From contig CBDFGE010000006.1 in assembly GCA_965247055.1 (NCBI GenBank), positions 310,001 to 374,000 of the forward strand: a stretch of 64,000 nucleotides of DNA. The letters run 5' to 3'. The position numbers were made by a program, and so were the translations under genes. The DNA is from CBDFGE01 sp965247055. GTDB taxonomy: Bacteria > Chloroflexota > Dehalococcoidia > Lucifugimonadales > JAGWBF01. The notes below the pieces were generated by a model. It was not told where the DNA came from. It made no database searches and saw nothing but the letters and a program-made list of their open reading frames with translations. This document shows positions 62,953 through 64,000 of the stretch, in pieces (the first letter of the stretch is position 1; each line of letters begins with the position of its first letter).

Positions 62953-63648
62953 ATGGCTGGCTCGAAGCGCCGTATCCTTGTAATTGAAGACGACCGGAAG
63001 ACAGCCGACTTGGTGCGGCTTTACCTGGAGAGCGAGGGCTTCCAGGTTCTGAGTGCCTTTGACGGTACCCAGGGGCTGGACTTGGCCCAAAAGGGAAAGC
63101 CGGACCTGGTGGTGCTGGACCTGCTGCTTCCAGGCATTACCGGTGTGGAGATATGCCGGACCCTCAGAAGGGAGTCCGACGTGCCCATTATAATGCTCAC
63201 CGCGTTGAGCTCCGAGAAGGACAAACTTGAAGGGCTGGAGCTGGGAGCAGATGACTATGTGACCAAACCATTCAGTTCCCGGGAGTTGGTGGCCAGAGTG
63301 CGGGCGGTACTTCGACGCACAGTCGACGAGGTGCTCGACCGGGGGCCTGCGGAGCTTCTGCGGGGGGACCTGGAGATGAACGTCCCGCAGCGCATCGCAA
63401 AGTTAAGGGGAGAGGATGTGCATCTAACGCCCACCGAGTTCCGCATACTCGCCACCTTGGCCCACGAGCCGGGCAGAGTGTTCAGCCGCGGCCAGCTGGT
63501 GGACCGGGCGCTGGGATACGATTTTGACGGCCTTGACAGGACCGTGGACGTCCATATCCTGAATTTGCGGCGAAAGCTAGAGACGGACTCCAACAGCCCT
63601 CGCTACGTAAAGACCGTCTACGGGGTGGGCTACAGGTTCGGAGGTTAG
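62953..63648 (+). CDS. OmpR/PhoB-type response regulator
   Basis: A 231-residue regulator: receiver domain with ILVIEDDRKTADLV, phospho-Asp in LVVLDLLLPG, Thr in IIMLTAL and Lys in YVTKPFS. The C-terminal winged helix (LTPTEFRILATLAHEPGRVF, TVDVHILNLRRKLE, VYGVGYRF) follows a short linker. It is followed 2 bases later by its sensor-kinase gene. The Pho-box-like repeat at the promoter and the class suggest a phosphate- or envelope-responsive system, not proven. The ATG at 62953 follows CGGGGTGTC. Confidence 0.9.
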   Translation: MAGSKRRILVIEDDRKTADLVRLYLESEGFQVLSAFDGTQGLDLAQKGKPDLVVLDLLLPGITGVEICRTLRRESDVPIIMLTALSSEKDKLEGLELGADDYVTKPFSSRELVARVRAVLRRTVDEVLDRGPAELLRGDLEMNVPQRIAKLRGEDVHLTPTEFRILATLAHEPGRVFSRGQLVDRALGYDFDGLDRTVDVHILNLRRKLETDSNSPRYVKTVYGVGYRFGG

Positions 63649-63650
63649 GC

Positions 63651-64000
63651 GTGCTTCACAGCATCCGCTGGCGGCTGCTCCTCAGCTTCGCCCTGGTTAT
63701 CGCCGTGGCCCTTGGGGGGGTGGCCCTGTTCGCCAGCCGTGCCGCCAGCAACGAGATAGAACGTTTTCAGGACCGGACGGAGACCGAGACCTCGGAGCGG
63801 CTCAGGACGATGCTGGCACAGAACTATTCCCAGTTCCAGGGCTGGCACGAAGCCCAGAGCATGTTGGAGCAGGTGGGAGAGCTCTACTTCCAAAGGGTGG
63901 TGGTGGTCAACCCGGGAGGCAGGGTGGTGGCTGACTCCCGCCGTTCCTTGTTGGGACGGTCCATGGCCGGCCGGTCCAAGAGTGACCGCGAGCTGGTGGT
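63651..64000 (+). CDS. Sensor histidine kinase, N-terminal part (runs off the window)
   Basis: A GTG at 63651, 2 bases after the response-regulator stop, begins a frame still open at base 64000. Its 116 codons show a membrane helix (LLLSFALVIAVALGGVALFA) and an extracytoplasmic helical segment (RFQDRTETETSERLRTML, ending in VVVVNPGGRVVADSRRS), as in PhoR/VicK-type kinases with a small periplasmic sensor. The catalytic part lies beyond the window. Confidence 0.8.
   Translation, partial: MLHSIRWRLLLSFALVIAVALGGVALFASRAASNEIERFQDRTETETSERLRTMLAQNYSQFQGWHEAQSMLEQVGELYFQRVVVVNPGGRVVADSRRSLLGRSMAGRSKSDRELV

Overview
The window is GC-rich bacterial chromosome with ordinary bacterial promoters and Shine-Dalgarno sites. 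The 16S rRNA gene, the coenzyme-F420-type enzymes (luciferase-like oxidoreductase, NADPH:F420 reductase), the RpoD-type sigma factor and the unlinked 16S gene are compatible with Chloroflexota, perhaps a Dehalococcoidia/SAR202-like lineage. That placement is inference; no tree could be built. The gene content suggests a heterotroph using organic acids, amides and small carbon compounds (aldolase-dehydrogenase fusion, amidases, glyoxylate shunt, NAD-dependent formate dehydrogenase, OYE-type flavoenzyme).

Layout. 1-4.0 kb: partial membrane gene, amidase with a GatC-like partner, RhaD/RhaE-type fusion. 4.1-5.9 kb: lone 16S rRNA gene with its promoter, processing stem and end hairpin. 6-15.7 kb: membrane-anchored metallopeptidase, JAMM peptidase, a 50-residue gene coupled to a HELSH-motif lipoprotein, leuB, nitronate monooxygenase, sbcD, three DsrE-like genes, SnoaL-like protein. 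15.8-21.7 kb: one surface beta-helix gene split by three IS3-family insertions, plus a dockerin-like gene. 21.7-30.3 kb: kinase-like/PP2C pair, F420 oxidoreductase, IS5-family element, cyclase, malate synthase and isocitrate lyase. 30.5-39.8 kb: antiporter, hydrolase-like protein, flavin oxidoreductase, Asp23 protein, tRNA-Asp, glutaredoxin, copper locus csoR-copA-YHS. 40-49.5 kb: LVIVD/dockerin protein, F420 reductase, CDF transporter, AraC regulator, isochorismatase, formate dehydrogenase, RRM protein, rpoD. 49.5-58 kb: four-tRNA cluster, amidohydrolase, a damaged two-component locus, Zn-dehydrogenase, and a frameshifted integrase touching tRNA-Met. 58-64 kb: aminotransferase, thioredoxin-NHL candidate selenoprotein, tsaD, and a response regulator/kinase pair running off the end.

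Most striking observation: the thioredoxin-NHL gene (59312-60796) has a good RBS and ATG and reads in one frame across a single UGA. That UGA stands exactly where its family has the first cysteine of the CxxC active site, and a hairpin with the geometry of a bacterial SECIS follows it. The gene is therefore a candidate selenoprotein with a UxxC motif. Second: three IS elements sit in one surface gene with 3-bp target duplications, and removing them restores an uninterrupted 588-residue frame.

Decay is concentrated around mobile DNA: broken surface gene, truncated histidine kinase beside an IS1380-like fragment, frameshifted tRNA-linked integrase, and small remnants of RDD, response-regulator and possibly glycosyltransferase genes. 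No CRISPR array, 23S or 5S gene was seen.
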